Part shown: one piece after another, positions 44,592 to 54,608 of the stretch | How the letters are laid out: the number at the start of each line of letters is the position of its first letter | Numbering within the stretch: position 1 is the first letter of the stretch | Origin: Bacteroidales bacterium UBA5371 | GTDB taxonomy: Bacteria; Bacteroidota; Bacteroidia; Bacteroidales; P3 | NCBI GenBank assembly: GCA_002407855.1 | Contig: DHPF01000007.1 | Coordinates: 1 to 64,000, forward strand | Reading direction: 5' to 3' | Length of the DNA stretch: 64,000 bases | Position numbers and translations under genes: made by a program | Notes under the pieces: model-generated | What the model was told of the DNA's origin: nothing | Database searches by the model: none | What the model saw: the letters and a program-made list of their open reading frames with translations, nothing else

Positions 44592-45624
44592 CTAAAATTA
44601 TTTCTTTAAAACTTACTGATTTTGTAACCGAAGATGTAATTATTAGTCCTATTGGAAGAACATATATTGGAAGGTTATTGAGCTTTTCAAAGCCTAAAAG
44701 TCTAACTGCATCTTTTTCTGTTGTGATTATAATAGGATTTATCTCTTGCTTTGAATTATAGAGACTAATTATTTTATCTATGTCTTTATCTAAAAAATTA
44801 TGGTGGTCAGCATACTCCAACTTATCTATAATTTGTGTCTTTGAACTTAAATACTCTATTATTATGCTATTGTCCGCAATTCCTGTTAATAAAATTACTT
44901 TTTGGTCTTGAATTTCTATTTTCTTTTCATTATCAGACATCAAGTATAAAGGTTTGTATTCAATATGACTAAAAAACACCTTCTGATACTTCTTAGGTTT
45001 AATATCTGCCTCAAAAGAAAGTCTATCACCCATGGTATAGTTCTCGGGAGACTTTGTAATTAATATATAGTCTGCTCTTTTATATCCTTTCTTTTGCTCT
45101 CGCAACATTCCAAAAGGGAGAACCTTATCTTTGAAAAATGGATGAGAATATTCTGTGAGAAGAATTGATAAATCCAAATCTAAGGCTCTATGTTGGAATA
45201 CATCGTCTAAGATAACCAATTCTAATCCATTAATCCTTTTTTCAAGTTCCTTTACTCCTTTGTTTCTATCCTCACAAACTGCAAAACTAATATCAGGAAA
45301 TTTCTTTTTCATCTGCAAAGGTTCATCTCCAACAGTTAGAGCAGTATCTTTATCTGCATCTAATTGCTTGAAGCCTTTAGTTTTTCGTCCATAACCACGA
45401 CTTAGTACAGCAATATTATAATCCTTTGAAAGCACCTCTATCAGGTATTCAACATGCGGAGTTTTACCCGTTCCTCCTGCCCTTAGATTTCCAACCCCAA
45501 TGGTTGTAACATTATGTTTTTGAGACTTACACCAACCAAAATCGTAGAACTTATTTCTAAAATACACTACTATACCGTAGAAGATACTAATTGGGAAAAG
45601 AAGATAAGATAAAAACACTCTCAT
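44545..45624 (-). CDS. lpxK: Tetraacyldisaccharide 4'-kinase
   Basis: Lipid A biosynthesis kinase, membrane-associated, 359 residues. An N-terminal hydrophobic helix (LLFPISIFYGIVVYF) precedes the P-loop VGNLRAGGTGKTPHVEYLIE; AVLSRGYGRKTKGF and VILDDVFQHRALDLDLSILL are the conserved LpxK motifs. Shows that the cell makes lipid A and so has an LPS outer membrane. Gene overlaps the phosphorylase gene by 47 nt and is followed upstream by a small lipoprotein gene (1-nt gap). Confidence 0.94.
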   Translation of the reverse strand: MRVFLSYLLFPISIFYGIVVYFRNKFYDFGWCKSQKHNVTTIGVGNLRAGGTGKTPHVEYLIEVLSKDYNIAVLSRGYGRKTKGFKQLDADKDTALTVGDEPLQMKKKFPDISFAVCEDRNKGVKELEKRINGLELVILDDVFQHRALDLDLSILLTEYSHPFFKDKVLPFGMLREQKKGYKRADYILITKSPENYTMGDRLSFEADIKPKKYQKVFFSHIEYKPLYLMSDNEKKIEIQDQKVILLTGIADNSIIIEYLSSKTQIIDKLEYADHHNFLDKDIDKIISLYNSKQEINPIIITTEKDAVRLLGFEKLNNLPIYVLPIGLIITSSVTKSVSFKEIILDDVRKNKSYDRIYHN

Positions 45625-45625
45625 A

Positions 45626-46048
45626 TCAATTACAATTATTCACCCATAAATTAGTCCCATCAAAGTAACAACAATAGGAATACAAACTTCTCTTTGCCTG
45701 GCTATTATTTGTTGGAGAGCCATCAATAAACAAGAAACTTGAATTACATTTCTGACAAATTAATAATGAATTAGACACTTCATCAACGTCTAATCTGCCA
45801 TGGCAATCTTTGGCAGTGCAAGAGCGTTCGTAACAAACAAACTCTCCATAATTAATCCTAAATACAACTACTCCCCTCATTCCTCCCTCAAAATATTCCC
45901 AACCTCTATTGCCATAATTAAGATTAAAATACTCTGTGCTCTCTGGATTAATATAAAAATTCACATACCCATAATCAAACGAATCATCCTTACAAGCAGT
46001 AAAGCTTATTATAAGTATTGAAAATAATATAATTAATCTTCTTTTCAT
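45626..46048 (-). CDS. Small lipoprotein with a Rieske-like, Cys-rich fold
   Basis: 140 residues. Lipoprotein signal: MKRRLIILFSILIISFTACK, Cys19. The central part reads VVVFRINYGEFVCYERSCTA, KDCHGRLDVD, SLLICQKCNSSFLFIDGSP, which follows the shape of Rieske-like lipoproteins of Bacteroidota ('..AYD..CP......L.V......C..C.S.F...G.P..G'). The canonical ligands C-X-H and C-X2-H are not present; the pairs here are Cys-only, so a Rieske [2Fe-2S] cluster is unlikely and zinc or a disulfide is possible. Located 13 nt after the M28 peptidase gene and 1 nt before lpxK. Confidence 0.6.
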   Translation of the reverse strand: MKRRLIILFSILIISFTACKDDSFDYGYVNFYINPESTEYFNLNYGNRGWEYFEGGMRGVVVFRINYGEFVCYERSCTAKDCHGRLDVDEVSNSLLICQKCNSSFLFIDGSPTNNSQAKRSLYSYCCYFDGTNLWVNNCN

Positions 46049-46061
46049 AACAATCTAACGT

Positions 46062-47054
46062 TTACGAAGCACTATATATTGCAACCAAACAAACCTCACC
46101 AACAGCCTTTAAAGTATTTCTGCTTATACAATTAATATCGTCTTTCAAAGTATGCCAATACGGGAAGAAACTTGTTGTTGGGTCGTGCTGCACAATATTG
46201 ATCATAGGTATTTTGGCATTTTGATTTACCCAAACATGATCATCCATAACTCCACCGGTCTTTTCATTCACAAACATACTCGCATAGCCTCTATCTAGTG
46301 CAATTTGCCATACCTTATCCATAATGGAACCAGCATAATACATTGATTGTGCTTCCTTAGCAAAGCGTGCATTAGAGTAACCAACCATATCTAAGAGTAT
46401 GCCGTATTGAGCTTGATAGAAAGGAATATGAGTATTCTTTGACCAATATTGAGAACCTAAACACCAATCAGTTTGATCCTCTACATCGGTTTCATCCCAC
46501 GAAGGAGTTCCTTGGTCTTCCACATCAAATAGAATAATGTCTATCCCAAGTGGCGTTGGTTTAAGTTTCATACATCTTGCCATTTCCATCAAAACTCCTA
46601 CTCCCGAAGCTCCATCGTTAGCACCTATGATTGGTGTTTTATGGTTTTTCTCATCAGGGTCTTCATCTGCCCAAGCTCGAGAGTCCCAATGTGCTGCAAA
46701 AAGAGTTCTATTGGTTGAAGAAAGATTAAAACTTACAATTATATTCCTGCCTTTAACTGGTTTTCCATTATATAGCTTGGATGTAAAATGTTGTTCAATT
46801 ACAGTATCAGCATATTGTTTGAAAAACCAAACCAAATAATCACCACAATCTTTATGTGCCTTAGACTCGGGTACTCTTGGCCCAAAATCACATTGCATTT
46901 TGACGTAATGGAAAGCACTATCTGCATTGAAATTAGGAATTTCTACACTTGAATAATTAAACGTTGATACTTCTTCTTTTGATTTTTTGTCTTTACAACT
47001 AACAAAACATAAAATAAAAGCTACCAATAATATTATTAACCCATATTTTTTCAT
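46062..47054 (-). CDS. M28-family peptidase/glutaminyl cyclase-like lipoprotein
   Basis: 330 residues with a lipoprotein signal (Cys20 in CFVSCKD). The M28 zinc site is visible: FAAHWDSRAWAD (His, Asp), GANDGASGVGVLMEMARC, FDVEDQGTPSW, ILLDMVGYSNARF and PMINIVQHDPTTSFFPYWHT (C-terminal His). The WCLGSQYW segment and the order of motifs match the glutaminyl-peptide cyclotransferase subgroup, which makes N-terminal pyroglutamate on periplasmic proteins; T9SS cargos often carry pyroglutamate (family knowledge). Peptidase activity is the alternative. Confidence 0.85.
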   Translation of the reverse strand: MKKYGLIILLVAFILCFVSCKDKKSKEEVSTFNYSSVEIPNFNADSAFHYVKMQCDFGPRVPESKAHKDCGDYLVWFFKQYADTVIEQHFTSKLYNGKPVKGRNIIVSFNLSSTNRTLFAAHWDSRAWADEDPDEKNHKTPIIGANDGASGVGVLMEMARCMKLKPTPLGIDIILFDVEDQGTPSWDETDVEDQTDWCLGSQYWSKNTHIPFYQAQYGILLDMVGYSNARFAKEAQSMYYAGSIMDKVWQIALDRGYASMFVNEKTGGVMDDHVWVNQNAKIPMINIVQHDPTTSFFPYWHTLKDDINCISRNTLKAVGEVCLVAIYSAS

Positions 47055-47112
47055 CTGAACTCAATATTTATATGTATTTCAATTTTATTATTTTACTCTA
47101 AGATTTTATTAT

Positions 47113-48576
47113 CTAATCCAAAGTCCAACTTACTCCATCTTTTGAGTCCTTTATCTTAACTCCTAAGGAAGCTAATTTGTCTCTTAATTCGTCTGATTTT
47201 GCCCAGTCTTTATTTGCTCTTGCATCTTGACGAAGCTCTATAATCATCTTAACCAAACCTTCAATGGTTGGCATCATATTTGAAGAGAGCTCATCTTTTA
47301 TTCCCAAAATCTCAAAAAGCCAATTATCAAACAATTTATTTAATGCTTCTAATCCTTTTTCATCTATCTTTTCTTGTCCTTCTATAAGTCTGTTGATTAT
47401 TGTTGCAGCTTCAAAAAGATAAGAAATAACTATTGGAGTATTAAAGTCATCATTCATAGCCTCCAAACATTTCTGGTTTATTTCGTTAATATTAACCGTG
47501 TTTTCTTTTGAAGGACTTATCTTTTTAAGGTTTCTTTGAGCTTCAAGTAAACGTTTGAGTCCTTTCTCTGCGGCTAAAAGAGCCTCATTTGAAAAATCAA
47601 GGGTTGAGCGATAGTGAGCTTGAAGGATAAAGAAGCGAATTGTCATTGGAGAGTAAGCTTTGTTTAGGATTTTATGGGTTCCGTTGAAGAGCTGCTCCAA
47701 AGTTATAAAATTCCCCAAACTCTTACCCATTTTCTGACCAGCAATAGTTATCATATTATTATGTATCCAATAATTTGTTGGCTCATGACCAAAGGCACAT
47801 ACCGATTGAGCAATCTCTGATTCGTGATGAGGGAACAAAAGGTCAAGTCCTCCACCATGTATGTCAAATTTCTCTCCCAAATACTTTGCACTCATTGCCG
47901 TACATTCTAAGTGCCACCCTGGGAAACCATCACTCCAAGGCGATTTCCAACGCATAATATGTTCGGGTTGGGCTTTCTTCCAAAGAGCGAAATCAGCAGG
48001 ATTGCGTTTTTCGTGCTGTCCTTCCAACTCCCGTGTTGTTTGAAGCATATCCTCTATAACCCTATTGGAAAGAATACCATATTTATTAGTGTCATTCTGA
48101 TACTTCAAAACATCAAAATAAACACTTCCCTCTGAAACATAAGCATAACCAGCCTCTAAAATCTTTTCTACAATTTCAATCTGTTCCATAATATGTCCAG
48201 AAGCAGAAGGTTGTATGCTTGGACGAAGAACATTCAATAAATCCATTGCATCAAGATACCTCTTAGTATAGTATTGAGCAATTTCCATTGGTTCCAATTG
48301 TTCCAAACGAGCCTTTTTTGCAATCTTATCTTCACCTTGGTCAGAGTCATTTTCTAAATGACCAACATCAGTAATATTTCTCACATATCTAACTTTATAA
48401 CCAATAAATGTAAGATAACGAAACATAATATCAAAACTAATTCCCGGACGTGCATGTCCAAGATGAGCGTCTCCATAAACAGTAGGGCCACAAACATAAA
48501 GCCCAACATTAGGAGGGTTAATTGGCTTAAAAAGTTCCTTCTTTCTTGTTAAAGTATTGTAAACATATAGTTCCAT
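47113..48576 (-). CDS. cysS: Cysteinyl-tRNA synthetase
   Basis: Class I aminoacyl-tRNA synthetase, 487 residues. [20 protein letters not shown] contains the zinc Cys and the HIGH-type [18 protein letters not shown] and [14 protein letters not shown] supply the other zinc ligands; KMSKS is present as KMGKS in [11 protein letters not shown]. The C-terminal DALR-like helical domain and the short anticodon domain are complete. 1 nt after the LolC/E-like gene in the same operon. Confidence 0.96.
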   Translation of the reverse strand: MELYVYNTLTRKKELFKPINPPNVGLYVCGPTVYGDAHLGHARPGISFDIMFRYLTFIGYKVRYVRNITDVGHLENDSDQGEDKIAKKARLEQLEPMEIAQYYTKRYLDAMDLLNVLRPSIQPSASGHIMEQIEIVEKILEAGYAYVSEGSVYFDVLKYQNDTNKYGILSNRVIEDMLQTTRELEGQHEKRNPADFALWKKAQPEHIMRWKSPWSDGFPGWHLECTAMSAKYLGEKFDIHGGGLDLLFPHHESEIAQSVCAFGHEPTNYWIHNNMITIAGQKMGKSLGNFITLEQLFNGTHKILNKAYSPMTIRFFILQAHYRSTLDFSNEALLAAEKGLKRLLEAQRNLKKISPSKENTVNINEINQKCLEAMNDDFNTPIVISYLFEAATIINRLIEGQEKIDEKGLEALNKLFDNWLFEILGIKDELSSNMMPTIEGLVKMIIELRQDARANKDWAKSDELRDKLASLGVKIKDSKDGVSWTLD

Positions 48577-48577
48577 A

Positions 48578-49810
48578 TCAATCTACTTGTTTTTTATTTT
48601 CAAATTTAATCCTACTTACCATTAGAGCAATAGATAACGCTCCAATAGATAAAACTAATAAAAATACATAAAAAATATCCATTATTTTAATCTGTACAGG
48701 GAAAGCATCAACAACAAACTCTCCGTTACCCATTTTAATTACTCCAAAATGTTGTTGTAATAAACAAATTGCAAGTCCAATAATCAATCCAATAGTTGCA
48801 CCAATCAACGAAAGTATAAGCCCATTTAAAAAGTAAATCCACCTAATAGAACTTAGAGTTGCACCCATTGAATGCAAAATAAGAATATCCTTCTTCTTAT
48901 CCATTATTAATAATGATAACGAACCCATAACATTAAATGTTGCAATAAAAATAATAAAGGCCAAAATCACATAAACCCCAAATCTTTCTGCCTTTACAAC
49001 TTTATTATAGATAGGGTCTTGCTCCAATATGTCTTTAACTGAAAAATCCTTTCCAAGCATATCCTGAATTTGAGCTTTAAGCTTTGGAATATCTCTTTCA
49101 TTCTTGGCACGGAGCAAAACAGCACTAACCTCATTATTTGAATAATCCAATATCTGACGAGCAAAATCCAAGGGCACAAGCATATCTGTTTGGTCTATTG
49201 ATGCATTCATCTGAAAACTTCCTGCATAAACCAATTTCTTGGTATAGAACATATCCTGCTCGACAATAGAAACCTTAGCATCACGCTTAGGAACCACCAC
49301 GCTTAATAGAGCTCCAACAATATCTGCATTCATTCCCAACGAAAGGCTCTTAGTTAGTCCCAGACCCAAAACCCCAGCATCATAATCAAATTTCTTCAAA
49401 AGAAAACTCCCCTCAACCATAGAGGTATCTATCCTACCTATTCTCACATAATCTTCCTCTATACCTTTCATTTGAACCAAAACATAATTATCTTTGAAAG
49501 AAACCAAGGCATTTTCTTTTAAAATAGGCGTTGCAACTTCTATTTTCCCCAATGCTTTTACCTTATCAAAAGGTATGGAATCTAAGGAAAACACCTTTCC
49601 TTTACTTGCCTCAATCACAAGAGGAGCATTAGAATAAGAAAGTATTTTAGTCCCTACAAAGGTAAAGCCATTAAAAACCGACAAAACTACCAAAAGAGCT
49701 GACGTGGTTATAACAATCCCTATCAAAGAAATCAACGAAATGATATTAATCACTTTAAGTTTTTCCTTTGAGAAGAAATAACGCCAAGCTATGAATAGAG
49801 GTAGTTTCAC
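48578..49810 (-). CDS. LolC/LolE-like FtsX-family transmembrane protein
   Basis: 410 residues with four membrane segments: one near residues 20-47, three after residue 270 ([20 protein letters not shown]), enclosing a periplasmic MacB_PCD-like domain. The start [20 protein letters not shown] is characteristic of LolC/E. In lipoprotein release it would pair with the ATPase LolD, which is not encoded in this window. It overlaps rbfA by 1 nt and precedes cysS, so all three form one transcript. Confidence 0.86.
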   Translation of the reverse strand: MKLPLFIAWRYFFSKEKLKVINIISLISLIGIVITTSALLVVLSVFNGFTFVGTKILSYSNAPLVIEASKGKVFSLDSIPFDKVKALGKIEVATPILKENALVSFKDNYVLVQMKGIEEDYVRIGRIDTSMVEGSFLLKKFDYDAGVLGLGLTKSLSLGMNADIVGALLSVVVPKRDAKVSIVEQDMFYTKKLVYAGSFQMNASIDQTDMLVPLDFARQILDYSNNEVSAVLLRAKNERDIPKLKAQIQDMLGKDFSVKDILEQDPIYNKVVKAERFGVYVILAFIIFIATFNVMGSLSLLIMDKKKDILILHSMGATLSSIRWIYFLNGLILSLIGATIGLIIGLAICLLQQHFGVIKMGNGEFVVDAFPVQIKIMDIFYVFLLVLSIGALSIALMVSRIKFENKKQVD

Positions 49811-50154
49811 TATGATTTTAGTAGATTGTCAATATTCTCCATGTAGTCTAAGCTATCATCAATAAAAAATGCTATTTCAGGGATAACCCTAAGTTGATGT
49901 CTAACCCTTTGTGCTAATTTCATTCTAACGAGAGCTTTCTTTTGTTCTAAGAGTTCAAAAATCTCTTCCACTTTTTTCCCTCTCACTGCAAAAATACTAA
50001 CATATACACGAGCCAGCGACAAATCTGCCGACACTCTAACTCCTGTAACCGTAATCATAGCCCCTTCAAACAAATTAGAAGCTTCCATTTGAAGAATCTC
50101 GCCTAAATCCTTTTGGATAAGCCGAGCCACTTTTTGTAATCTTTTTGAATCCAT
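49810..50154 (-). CDS. rbfA: Ribosome-binding factor A
   Basis: 30S maturation factor with a KH-type fold, 114 residues from the chosen start. MDSKRLQKVARLIQKDLGEI is the family N-terminus; MITVTGVRVSADLSLARVYV and KLAQRVRHQLRVIPEIAFFI are conserved blocks. A longer reading from 50184 adds MENILYFCNL, but a -7 element (50162-50169) lies inside that extension, so the ATG at 50154 is preferred, giving a nearly leaderless message. Confidence 0.92.
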   Translation of the reverse strand: MDSKRLQKVARLIQKDLGEILQMEASNLFEGAMITVTGVRVSADLSLARVYVSIFAVRGKKVEEIFELLEQKKALVRMKLAQRVRHQLRVIPEIAFFIDDSLDYMENIDNLLKS

Positions 50155-50161
50155 AAGATTG

Positions 50162-50169
50162 CAAAAATA
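50162..50169 (-). promoter_or_regulatory. -7 element of the rbfA-lolC/E-cysS operon
   Basis: TATTTTTG on the minus strand, 7 nt before the ATG at 50154. It supports the shorter rbfA start and implies a very short 5' leader. No TTTG at the expected -33 distance. Confidence 0.5.
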
Positions 50170-50404
50170 CAATATATTTTCCATAATCTCTTTATAATAC
50201 TCTCAAAAGATAAAGTAAATTGTTTGCAGATTTAAACATAATAGTCAAAAGCAAAACCTATAAATTTAAGATGATAAAAATCTGTAACACTCAATAGAAC
50301 TCATACTTTGTTTACATATGAATAATCAACGAATAAATTTCTTTTTATCTAAGATAATTTATTTTTTCTGAAGTTTTCGTAATTATTTAAGTTGGTTAAT
50401 TAGA

Positions 50405-50487
50405 ATTTGATTCCATAAAAATAGAATCAAAAGACAAATTATTAGATTAAAGAGTTAGAAAAATGAATTAAGGATTCATAAAATTAA
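50405..50487 (+). repeat. Degenerate 21-bp-period repeat, about four units
   Basis: Units can be aligned starting AGAATCAAAAGAC (50423), AGATTAAAGAGTT (50444) and GAATTAAGGATTC (50465), 21 bp apart, with an opposite-orientation TTTGATTCC just before (50407). More decayed than the other copies. It lies in the 438-bp gap between rbfA and tRNA-Leu; the remainder holds the tRNA terminator and AT-rich sequence. Confidence 0.65.
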
Positions 50488-50531
50488 AATTATAAAAATA
50501 GAAATCAAATGTAATTATAGGGAAATTGAAG

Positions 50532-50579
50532 ATAACAAAAAAAATAGTCCCATAAAACAAGGACTATTTTTTTTGTTAT
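50532..50579 (-). terminator. Terminator of tRNA-Leu
   Basis: ATAACAAAAAAAATAGTCC (50532-50550) pairs perfectly over 19 bp with 50561-50579 around a 10-nt loop, 14 nt past the tRNA 3' end. The stem itself contains an A8/T8 tract, so U-run termination could work on either strand. Confidence 0.78.
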
Positions 50580-50592
50580 TGCGTTGATTTTG

Positions 50593-50674
50593 TGCGGATG
50601 AAGGGACTCGAACCCCCACGTCTCTCGACACTAGATCCTAAGTCTAGCGCGGCTACCAATTACGCCACATCCGC
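50593..50674 (-). tRNA. tRNA-Leu, anticodon UAG
   Basis: The minus strand folds into a cloverleaf: 7-bp acceptor stem GCGGATG/CATCCGC, D-loop with GGTAGCCG, a 5-bp anticodon stem CTAGA/TCTAG with loop CTTAGGA (anticodon TAG, reads CUA), a long type II variable arm (TGTCGAGAGACG), and T-loop GGTTCGAGTCC. 82 nt to the discriminator A; CCA is not encoded. The long variable arm and anticodon together fix leucine. Confidence 0.96.
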
Positions 50675-50689
50675 ATAATTTTGAGTTTG

Positions 50690-50720
50690 CAAAGGTAGAT
50701 ATTTTTTTATTATAGACAAA
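50690..50720 (-). promoter_or_regulatory. Promoter of tRNA-Leu
   Basis: On the minus strand TTTG (50720-50717) and TACCTTTG (50697-50690) are 19 nt apart, an exact match to the Bacteroidota consensus, 15 nt upstream of the mature tRNA 5' end. Confidence 0.82.
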
Positions 50721-50810
50721 TATTTTTTCATTTTTTACCCTATAAAACAAAAACTTCTCAAATATCTACCTATGCAATTACCTCTTATTATTGTTGTTAC
50801 GTAAAAAGTA

Positions 50811-51323
50811 TTATTTTAAATTTAATTTCTTCAAAAGTTGCGGAGTAATATCTTCGCTATCTTCCGAATACCAAAGAATGCCATTGGATTCAAAGATATA
50901 GGTGTATTTACCTTCTTTTGCCACTTCAGCAACCACTGATTTAATTTTATCTGTTATTTTAGACATTATCTCAGTTTGTTTCTTTTGAATATCTTCCTGT
51001 GCACTTTGTTGAAACTCTTGGAATCGCTGTCCTACTGATACAATCTCACGTTGTTTACTTTGTTTCAAAAGGTCTGAAAGCTGAGCTTCTTTGGCTTGAA
51101 ATTCGGCTGTAAGACGATTATATTCTTTTTCCATAGACTCGGCTTCTTTTTGCAACTCTTCTACATATTTCTGCATAACAAGTTGTGCCGAATCGCCTTC
51201 TGGCATTTTCTTAATGAGTTCGGCTGAAGAGAAATGGCCTAATTTTAATGTTTTTTGTGCGAATAAATTACTTGTTAATGAGATAGATATAACAAGAATT
51301 AATAGTTGAATTGTTCTTTTCAT
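50811..51323 (-). CDS. OmpH/Skp-family periplasmic chaperone (distal copy)
   Basis: 170 residues. Signal peptide residues 1-22 (ending SNLFAQ), then the Skp tentacle coiled coil (VEELQKEAESMEKEYNRLTA, FQQSAQEDIQKKQTEIMSKI) and the closing beta strand KYTYIFESNGILWYSEDSED. Skp-like proteins hold unfolded outer-membrane proteins for the BAM complex. One of two adjacent paralogues downstream of bamA; tandem copies are common in this phylum. A TATTTTTG (51378-51371) 47 nt upstream may give it separate expression. Confidence 0.88.
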   Translation of the reverse strand: MKRTIQLLILVISISLTSNLFAQKTLKLGHFSSAELIKKMPEGDSAQLVMQKYVEELQKEAESMEKEYNRLTAEFQAKEAQLSDLLKQSKQREIVSVGQRFQEFQQSAQEDIQKKQTEIMSKITDKIKSVVAEVAKEGKYTYIFESNGILWYSEDSEDITPQLLKKLNLK

Positions 51324-51393
51324 TCTTTTTAAAATATATTTATTATTAATTGTCTTTTGAATTTGGGATGCAAAAATACATAATTAATTGTAA

Positions 51394-51927
51394 TTATCTA
51401 CTTTTCTTATTACTGCTTGTTTTGTATCCAAGTTCTGCTAAGATTAAATCGCTAACATCTGTTTTGGAATCCACATATAAGATGGAAGCTCCACTTGATT
51501 TGTCAAAGATTATGGCGTAGTTTTTCTCTGATGCTATCTTTTCTATAGCGTTATATATCTTGTCTTGAATTGGTTTAACGAGTTCGGAACGTTTCTTTGC
51601 CAAATCGCCATCGTTACCGAAGCGTTGTTTTTGAAGTTCTTTAGCTTGCTTTTCGGCTGCAATAATCTCGTTTTCTTTCTTAGTCTTCAACTCATCGGGC
51701 AATAATACACTTTCTGCTTGGAATGCTTTGTAGAGCTTGTCCACAATCTGAAACTTACTCTCTACTTCCTTTTGCCATTGAACTGAAAGGTCATCTAATT
51801 CTCTTTGTGCTTGTTTATACTCTGGCATATTGCCTAATATATATTCTGAATCTACACTCGCAAATTTCTGAGCAAACGTTGTAACACTTGCTACAAAAAA
51901 GAATAATAATACAAATAGTTTTTTCAT
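51394..51927 (-). CDS. OmpH/Skp-family periplasmic chaperone (bamA-proximal copy)
   Basis: 177 residues, signal peptide residues 1-19 (ending TTFAQ), then VDSEYILGNMPEYKQAQREL, coiled-coil segments and the terminal NYAIIFDKSSGASILYVDSK, matching the Skp body domain. It lies 49 nt after bamA and is followed by the second copy 70 nt on. The pair differ considerably in sequence, so the duplication is old. Confidence 0.9.
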   Translation of the reverse strand: MKKLFVLLFFFVASVTTFAQKFASVDSEYILGNMPEYKQAQRELDDLSVQWQKEVESKFQIVDKLYKAFQAESVLLPDELKTKKENEIIAAEKQAKELQKQRFGNDGDLAKKRSELVKPIQDKIYNAIEKIASEKNYAIIFDKSSGASILYVDSKTDVSDLILAELGYKTSSNKKSR

Positions 51928-51976
51928 ATCTCTTTATTTTTTATATTAATATTTAAACTCTTATCAAATATTGTAC

Positions 51977-54514
51977 CTAATCTATACTTTGTCCTATTGA
52001 GAAGTGGAATTGTGGTCCTCCTGCTGTTGGGTTACCTGGTACTTGGTCAAATCCATAGCCCCAATCAATTCCTATTAGTCCGAACATTGGCATAAATAAT
52101 CTTAAACCTACCCCTACTGAACGATACATCTTAAATGGCGAGAAGCCTTCAAAATTTGCCCATGAATTACCTGCCTCAAAGAAACCTAAAGCATATATTG
52201 TCGCCATTGGATTTAGGGATATTGGATAACGAATATCTAATGTAAATTTATCGTACACCATTGCTCCGTTCTTTGGAGAAAGTGCTGATGTGGTATATCC
52301 TCTTAAAGCAATAACCTCCCTACCATCTAATGCCCAACCTTGTAAACCATCACCGCCTACATAATATCTTTCAAATGGAGAATATCCGACTTTCTTATTA
52401 TATTGCCCCAAAAATCCAAACCTTGCTCTTGTGCTAATAACCAAATTATCTATAATATTAAAGTACCAAGCTGCCTTAGTATTTACCTTATAGTATTCTA
52501 ACCATTTGTATCTATCCTCTGGTAACATTTGTGTATAGTCTTTACCATTAAGCAAGGAATATGGAGGAGTAAATTGAGTGGAGAGTGAAACATCAGAACC
52601 ATAACGAGGGTAAATTGGAGAATCGGATGAGTTTCGGGCAATGGTTATATTGTAGTTGATATTATTTGAACGACCATTGTTAAAATTCTCTATGGCACTA
52701 TAATTCTTTACATTATATTGTTGGAAAGAAATTCCTTGAACAAAAGTAAAATAATCGTCAGGCCATTTAAGTCTTTGTCCCAAAGAAACCGATGCTCCAA
52801 AAATACTTAACCAATAATTTGGCTTCCCAGAGTTATTCCAATATCCATCATCTTGATAAGAATAATAAGTTGAAAGACTTAAAGCGTTAGGCTTTTTGCC
52901 TCCCAACCATGGTTCTGTGAAAGAAGCTTGTAGTGAATAATAATATGTACCATTAGTTTGAGCTCTTAAAGAGAGGTGCTGCCCATCTCCCGAAGGAAGT
53001 GGTCGCCAAGCATTCTTATTAAATAGATTCTTAGCTGAGAAATTGGTGAACGTTACTCCAATTGTTCCTATCACCTGACCTGCACCCCAACCTCCTGAAA
53101 CTTCAAGTTTGTCGGAATTGACTTCTGTAAGTTCGTATTCAATATCAACTAAACCGTTCTTCTCATCAGGCTTAATTAATGGATTGAGTTTTTCTTGGTC
53201 AAAATATTGTAATTGTTGTAATTCTCTAAGAGAACGAATAACATTATCACGAGAATAAAGCTGTCCTGGAAGGGTTTTAAGTTCTCTTAAAATAACATGG
53301 TCATTTGTTCGGGTGTTTCCTGAAATAGAAACCTTGCCAATTCGTGCTTGTTTTCCTTCATGCACCCTCATTTCTATATCTATGGAATCGTTTTGTATAT
53401 TAATTTCAATAGGAGTTATGGACGAGAATAAATATCCATCATCTTGATAGAGGGCGGTAATATCTGTTCCTGTTGGGTCATAGCTAAGATTTTTCTCTAA
53501 AAGGACCTCATTATAAGGGTCTCCTTTATGAATTCTCAAACGCTTACCTAAGTCTTCAGAGGTGTATTTGGTGTTACCAACCCAAGTAATATTGCGGAAA
53601 TAGAACTTTTGTCCCTCTTGAATATCCAATTCAACAATAAGCTTTTGTTTACCTTTGTCAGTTATAAGATAAACACTATCGGATACTATCTTTGCATTAC
53701 GAAAACCTTGCTCGTTATATTTTTTAATAATATTTTCTTTGTCTTTGGCAAAATCCTTATCAATAAAACGTGAACTCTTCCATACTCTCCACCATCTATA
53801 ACGCTTTGTATCTTTCATTTGAGAACGTACAATACTATTAGAAGACTTGCTCCAAATCTTCCACCAAGGCTCTTTCAATGATTTACTACCACTAACAATA
53901 ACATCTTTAATCTTTACTTTCTTACCCTTATTAATCTTAAATAAAAGAGTTACATCATTACGAGTGGTTGAGGTATCTTTGCGTTGGTCAATAATTACAT
54001 CTGTGTTATAATAACCCTTATCTAAAAAGAAATCCTTTATTATATTCTCTGAATTAATCTTTAAATTCTCTGTAACAATATCTCCTGACATCAATTTTAG
54101 TTGTTCCCTGAGTTTGTCGGCCTCTCCTTTTTTAACACCATTAAATCTAAAACTTCCAAGTCGTGGCTTTGCTTCGAGCTTGTACTCTAAGAAAACAGTC
54201 CTACCTTCAACCTTTTGAACTACAACTTCTACATTTTCAAAAATCCCTTGCTTCCAAAGGTTATCCACAATTTTAGTTGTTTTGTCGCTTGGAATAAGAA
54301 TTTTCTCTCCAATGGATACGCCCGAAATCAAAATAATGGAAGGATGGTCTAAGTGGTCGGCCCCCGTAACAACGATATTTCCTATTTCATACTCTTTTGG
54401 AGACAGGTAATCTACATTAAAAATAGGAGCTTTTGTAGAGTCTTGTTGAGAGAAAGCAAGAAAGGGGAATATTCCAGAAAAGAAAAACAAAAGTATGGGT
54501 TTTAAAATCTTCAT
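51977..54514 (-). CDS. bamA: Outer-membrane protein assembly factor BamA
   Basis: Omp85-family insertase, 845 residues. Signal peptide residues 1-22; about five POTRA domains to residue 470 (for example NIVVTGADHLDHPSIILISG, KIKDVIVSGSKSLKEPWWKI, YFRNITWVGNTKYTSEDLGK, RIGKVSISGNTRTNDHVILR), then a 16-strand barrel with the conserved substrate loop GGDGLQGW and R-G motif region ALRGY. It ends PQFHFSIGQSID. The long insert after the third strand pair (KIWSKSSNSIVRSQ) is typical of Bacteroidota BamA. Genetic neighbours skp and uppS fit. Confidence 0.95.
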   Translation of the reverse strand: MKILKPILLFFFSGIFPFLAFSQQDSTKAPIFNVDYLSPKEYEIGNIVVTGADHLDHPSIILISGVSIGEKILIPSDKTTKIVDNLWKQGIFENVEVVVQKVEGRTVFLEYKLEAKPRLGSFRFNGVKKGEADKLREQLKLMSGDIVTENLKINSENIIKDFFLDKGYYNTDVIIDQRKDTSTTRNDVTLLFKINKGKKVKIKDVIVSGSKSLKEPWWKIWSKSSNSIVRSQMKDTKRYRWWRVWKSSRFIDKDFAKDKENIIKKYNEQGFRNAKIVSDSVYLITDKGKQKLIVELDIQEGQKFYFRNITWVGNTKYTSEDLGKRLRIHKGDPYNEVLLEKNLSYDPTGTDITALYQDDGYLFSSITPIEINIQNDSIDIEMRVHEGKQARIGKVSISGNTRTNDHVILRELKTLPGQLYSRDNVIRSLRELQQLQYFDQEKLNPLIKPDEKNGLVDIEYELTEVNSDKLEVSGGWGAGQVIGTIGVTFTNFSAKNLFNKNAWRPLPSGDGQHLSLRAQTNGTYYYSLQASFTEPWLGGKKPNALSLSTYYSYQDDGYWNNSGKPNYWLSIFGASVSLGQRLKWPDDYFTFVQGISFQQYNVKNYSAIENFNNGRSNNINYNITIARNSSDSPIYPRYGSDVSLSTQFTPPYSLLNGKDYTQMLPEDRYKWLEYYKVNTKAAWYFNIIDNLVISTRARFGFLGQYNKKVGYSPFERYYVGGDGLQGWALDGREVIALRGYTTSALSPKNGAMVYDKFTLDIRYPISLNPMATIYALGFFEAGNSWANFEGFSPFKMYRSVGVGLRLFMPMFGLIGIDWGYGFDQVPGNPTAGGPQFHFSIGQSID

Positions 54515-54608
54515 TCTCGTAGCTTATAGTTCGTTTTATCGTTCGTGTTTAATAAATTAATGATACTCTAACGCAAATAATTGCAATAAATTTTGTACTT
54601 TGTTAAAA

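Noticed and set aside
50811..51927. Recent tandem duplication of the skp gene
   Set aside because: The two copies are strongly diverged, and tandem OmpH genes beside bamA are normal in this phylum.
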